Below are positions 50,347 to 53,164 of a stretch of 53,164 nt of DNA, one piece after another (the first letter of the stretch is position 1; each line of letters opens with the position of its first letter). The stretch comes from Rhodovastum atsumiense. GTDB taxonomy: Bacteria; Pseudomonadota; Alphaproteobacteria; Acetobacterales; Acetobacteraceae. The DNA lies in assembly GCA_026225115.1 (NCBI GenBank), contig JAMFSE010000066.1, positions 1 through 53,164 of the forward strand, given 5' to 3'. A program made the translations under genes and the position numbers. The notes under the pieces were generated by a model, which worked only from the letters and a program-made list of their open reading frames with translations, made no database searches and was not told the origin of the DNA.

Positions 50347-51470
50347 TCGAGCAGCAGGCCGTCATCAGCGGCACCGGCATCTCGAATGTCGGCCGCCGCC
50401 TGCACCAGGACCCCTGGTCGCTCACTGCCGACGCCGCGCTCGCCGCCATCGCCGACGCCGGCCTGACCCCCGAGCACATTGATGGCCTCGCCACCTATCC
50501 CGGCGCCACCGGCTCCACCCCTGGCATCACCGGCGCCGGGGTTGAGGATGTGCGCGCCATGCTCGGCCTGAAAACCCGTTGGCACACCGGTGGGAGCGAA
50601 CTCCCCGGCCAGCTCGGCTCGGTCATCAACGCCATCCTTGCCGTCGGCTCGGGCCTGGCCGAGCACGTTCTATGCTTTCGCACCGTCTGGGAATCGAGCG
50701 CGCAAGACCAACTCGGCGGCCGCTCCGCTACCCTGCAAAGCCGCGCCGCCCGCGAAATGAACCAATGGTACGAACCTTACGGTGCCGGCTATTCCACCTA
50801 CGGCGCCCTGAGTATGCAGCGCTACATGCATGAAAGCGGCGCCACGCGCGCGCAACTCGGCCAGATCGCCGTCAATGCCCGCGCTAACGCCGCCCTCAAC
50901 CCGCTCGCTGTCTACAAATCTCCGCTCTCCATCGAAGACTATCTCGACAGCCGCATGATCTCAGACCCGCTCTGCCTCTATGATTGCGACGTCCCGGTCG
51001 ACGGCTCCGTCGCCTTCGTCATCTCCCGCGCCGACAGCAAATTGATCGACCGCGGCCGCGCCATCACCTTTGAAGCCATCGGTTCCGCCGCCGGCCTCAA
51101 CGCCTGCGCCGCCATGATGTGGTCGCGCACTGAGCTCAAACCTTCGGACGTAAAACTCGCCGAACTCTACGACGGTTTCTCCATCCTCGCCGTACTCTGG
51201 CTGGAAGCACTGGGCCTGGTACCAAAAAACAAAACCGGAGAATTTCTGCAAAACGGCACGCGCATTTCGCGCACCGGCCAACTGCCCCTCAACACCGGCG
51301 GCGGCCAGCTCTCCGGCGGCCGCCTGCACGGCTACGGCCAGCTCCACCAGGCCTGCCTGCAGCTACGCGGCAATGGCGATACGCGGCAGATCAGCCCGCG
51401 GCCTGAAGTCGCCGTCGTCAGCAGCGGCACCACCAATTTCTCCTCTTGCCTGCTTCTGTCGAGGCATTAA
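50343..51470 (+). CDS. Thiolase-fold lipid-transfer/aldolase-like protein, pair 3
   Basis: A 375-aa thiolase-superfamily protein. The nucleophile segment reads TGGSELPGQLG, without cysteine, as in pair 1. The C-terminal loop is PLNTGGGQLSGGRLHGYGQ, keeping a glycine-rich histidine-containing stretch. A DUF35 partner upstream and a CoA-transferase gene in the operon favour an Ltp2-like retro-aldolase on an acyl-CoA. The ATG at 50343 is chosen because the longer frame lies within the DUF35 gene. Confidence 0.86.
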   Translation: MIEQQAVISGTGISNVGRRLHQDPWSLTADAALAAIADAGLTPEHIDGLATYPGATGSTPGITGAGVEDVRAMLGLKTRWHTGGSELPGQLGSVINAILAVGSGLAEHVLCFRTVWESSAQDQLGGRSATLQSRAAREMNQWYEPYGAGYSTYGALSMQRYMHESGATRAQLGQIAVNARANAALNPLAVYKSPLSIEDYLDSRMISDPLCLYDCDVPVDGSVAFVISRADSKLIDRGRAITFEAIGSAAGLNACAAMMWSRTELKPSDVKLAELYDGFSILAVLWLEALGLVPKNKTGEFLQNGTRISRTGQLPLNTGGGQLSGGRLHGYGQLHQACLQLRGNGDTRQISPRPEVAVVSSGTTNFSSCLLLSRH

Positions 51471-51537
51471 GGATGGTCCATCCTCAACGGGACGGCCGGA
51501 CAGGCAATAAAAATAAAAGCTGGAAATGGAAGAGCGA

Positions 51538-52683
51538 ATGACCGAGATCAAAAGCAAAGCGCCGTCGCAAATTGACGAAAAAGCCCTATCGGGCCGCGAT
51601 GTCACCGTCGACAAGCCCATGCTGGTCGCGCCGAAAACCCGCGACCTCGATCAGCTGGCCGGCGAAATGGAAAGCTGGCTCGCGCCCAAACTCACCGGCG
51701 CCAAAAACATCAAGGTGCACGACCTCAGCTATCCGCTTGGCGCCGGCATGTCGCACGAAACCATCCTGTTCGAAGCCGAGTGGGAACAGGCCGGACAGAC
51801 GCAGCGCCAGGGCATGGTGGTCCGCATCAAGCCGACCAGCCAGCAGGTCTATCTCGATGACATGTTCGACCAGCAATATGCCATCATGGATCTCCTGCAC
51901 CACAACAAGGCGGTCCCGGTCGCCGAGCCCTTATGGCTGGAGCCCAGCCCGGACCTGCTCGGCTCGCCCTTCTTCGTCATGAAACGCGCCTATGGCCGCG
52001 TCGCAGTCAGCTTCCCACCCTATTCGAAACAAGGCTGGCTGTTCGACGCCGCCCCGGCCGAGCGCCAAAGGGCCTGGTCACACGGCGTGCGCTGCCTCGC
52101 CGGCATCCAGACCGTGCCGGTCAGCGACGCCGCCTTCCTGCGCGGCCCCCGCACCGGCAGCCTCGCCGAGGGGCCGGACCAGGAAATCGACCGCTGGCAG
52201 CGCTACCTCAATTGGGTCGACCCGAAGGGCGAGCTTACCTATCTCCGCGAATGCTTCGACCGCCTGCTCGCCGCGCGTCCGAAAAACGAACCGGAAGGCA
52301 TCGTCTGGGGCGACGCCCGCATCGGCAATATGATGGTCGACAATAATTTCGACGTCATCGCCGTGATGGACTGGGAACAGCCTTCGCTCGGGGGCGCCCT
52401 GCACGATCTCGGCTACTGGCTCTATACCGACCTCATGCAGACAACCTTCAAGGACCTGCCGAGAATGGAAGGCATGGGCACGCGCGAGGAGGTGATCGCG
52501 CTATGGGAGGAAACCTGCGGCAAATCGGCCGCCGATGTCGACTGGTACATGGCCTTCGCGGCACTCAAGATGGAATGCATGAACGGCCGCATGATCGCGG
52601 CCGGCACCATCTCACCCGCAACCCGGAAAGTTCCGTTCGGCACCTGGGTTGGGGCGATGCTGGAGAAAATCCCCGGCGCCTGA
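51538..52683 (+). CDS. APH-family kinase, ACAD10/11-type loop
   Basis: A 381-aa APH-fold kinase. The catalytic loop IVWGDARIGNMM has Trp in place of His, the form seen in kinase domains of ACAD10/11-like proteins that phosphorylate 4-hydroxyacyl-CoAs; the metal-binding VMDWEQ follows. About 35 N-terminal residues precede the fold. Two in-frame ATGs (51526, 51538) exist; the second is better spaced from GGAAGAG. It lies 67 bases after the thiolase-fold gene and is probably part of the same operon. Confidence 0.87.
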   Translation: MTEIKSKAPSQIDEKALSGRDVTVDKPMLVAPKTRDLDQLAGEMESWLAPKLTGAKNIKVHDLSYPLGAGMSHETILFEAEWEQAGQTQRQGMVVRIKPTSQQVYLDDMFDQQYAIMDLLHHNKAVPVAEPLWLEPSPDLLGSPFFVMKRAYGRVAVSFPPYSKQGWLFDAAPAERQRAWSHGVRCLAGIQTVPVSDAAFLRGPRTGSLAEGPDQEIDRWQRYLNWVDPKGELTYLRECFDRLLAARPKNEPEGIVWGDARIGNMMVDNNFDVIAVMDWEQPSLGGALHDLGYWLYTDLMQTTFKDLPRMEGMGTREEVIALWEETCGKSAADVDWYMAFAALKMECMNGRMIAAGTISPATRKVPFGTWVGAMLEKIPGA

Positions 52684-52724
52684 ACCGCAAAGCCAAAACA
52701 AAAAAGGGAAAGGTCCAAGCCCCC

Positions 52725-53164
52725 ATGGATGCCATAACAAAACTGCTCGCCATCGAGGAAATCAAACAGGTCAAAGCAGCGCGCTGCCGCTGCGTCGACG
52801 ACAAGGACTGGGAAGGCTACGCCGCCTGCCACACGCCGGATGCAAAATCCTACGCGCTACCCAACAAAGACGGTGAAAACATCCCCACCGTCGGCATCGA
52901 CGCCATGGTCGCCAACCTGAAAAAAACCCTCACCGGCCGCACCACCGTCCACCACGTCCACTCGCCGGAAATCGAAATTTTGTCGGACACTACCGCCAAG
53001 GGCACCTGGGCGATGGAAGACATGCTATGGTGGGAAGAAAACGGAAAAAAGCGCTGGACCCACGGCTACGGCCGTTATTACGAGACCTATGAAAAACCAA
53101 ACGGCAAATGGCTCATCGCCAGCCGCAGACTGGTACGCTCGCGCGTCGATAACGGCACCGAAGA
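52725..53164 (+). CDS. SnoaL-like protein, partial (open at the window end)
   Basis: At least 146 codons remain and no stop is reached. The frame reads MDAITKLLAIEEIKQVKAAR, CVDDKDWEGYAACHTPDA and WLIASRRLVRSRVDN: an NTF2-like/SnoaL_4 protein. The HHVHSPEIEIL strand with paired histidines is characteristic of the subgroup. Its start is about 41 bases after the kinase gene in the same direction. The C-terminus lies beyond the window. Function not assigned beyond a small-molecule isomerase- or dehydratase-like fold. Confidence 0.85.
   Translation, partial: MDAITKLLAIEEIKQVKAARCRCVDDKDWEGYAACHTPDAKSYALPNKDGENIPTVGIDAMVANLKKTLTGRTTVHHVHSPEIEILSDTTAKGTWAMEDMLWWEENGKKRWTHGYGRYYETYEKPNGKWLIASRRLVRSRVDNGTE

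Overview
The window is GC-rich with a dense, strongly coding layout. SDRs, P450s, TetR regulators and the DUF3300/DUF2950, SYLF and DUF4105 families point to an alphaproteobacterium. The recurring intergenic hairpins with A5-6CTTTT / AAAAGT5-6 arms resemble what I remember from Acetobacteraceae/Rhodospirillales genomes. That placement is inference; no rRNA, tRNA or taxonomic marker gene is present. No CRISPR array, integrase or IS element was seen.

Layout. (1) 107-4624: an MFS transporter, divergent from a P450 / DUF35 / thiolase-fold operon. (2) 4625-9685: envelope and housekeeping-like genes (OmpA-type porin, membrane protein, DUF4105, SYLF protein, LpxL-type acyltransferase). (3) 9820-14324, minus strand: a sulfatase module with formylglycine-generating enzyme, BASS transporter, DUF1622, cytosolic-type arylsulfatase and DUF202. 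(4) 14579-18892: DUF3300-DUF2950 pair, small exported protein, beta-hydroxyacid dehydrogenase, membrane protein. (5) 19021-22381: degenerate APH-fold protein, nitronate-monooxygenase-like protein, SMP-30 protein. (6) 22523-29107, minus: a six-gene operon of P450, ALDH, two SDRs, a DapB-like dehydrogenase and a strongly diverged PanC (pantothenate synthetase) paralogue, with a divergent SDR at 29214. (7) 30191-43341: two TetR regulators, GST, SDR/DUF35/thiolase operon, DUF1329, SnoaL proteins, a frameshifted solute-binding protein, an amidohydrolase, an SDR and a GlxA-type regulator. (8) 43465-53164, plus: P450, Ddn-like protein, ALDH, SDR, APH kinase, then CoA-transferase, DUF35, thiolase-fold protein, APH kinase and SnoaL protein (cut by the window edge).

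Taken together, regions 1, 6, 7 and 8 look like an accessory catabolic island for hydrophobic substrates such as terpenoids, steroids or alkyl aromatics. P450s would hydroxylate, SDRs and ALDHs would oxidise to ketone and acid, a class III CoA-transferase and possibly the PanC-like ligase would activate the acid, SDRs and APH-type kinases would process hydroxyacyl-CoAs, and three DUF35/thiolase-fold pairs (Ltp2/ChsH2-like) would cleave carbon-carbon bonds. The substrate is not determined by the sequence; ring-cleavage genes of known steroid pathways are not in the window.

The strongest non-coding signal is a family of nine intergenic elements of about 75-137 bp. Each full copy has a small A/T-loop hairpin, a large central inverted repeat and a second small hairpin, and begins 2-14 bases after a stop codon. 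Stem sequences change between copies with pairing kept. Two copies lack their right half and are followed by other short repeats. A 19-bp motif shared by three intergenic sites around the TetR gene at 41536-42267 is a candidate operator.
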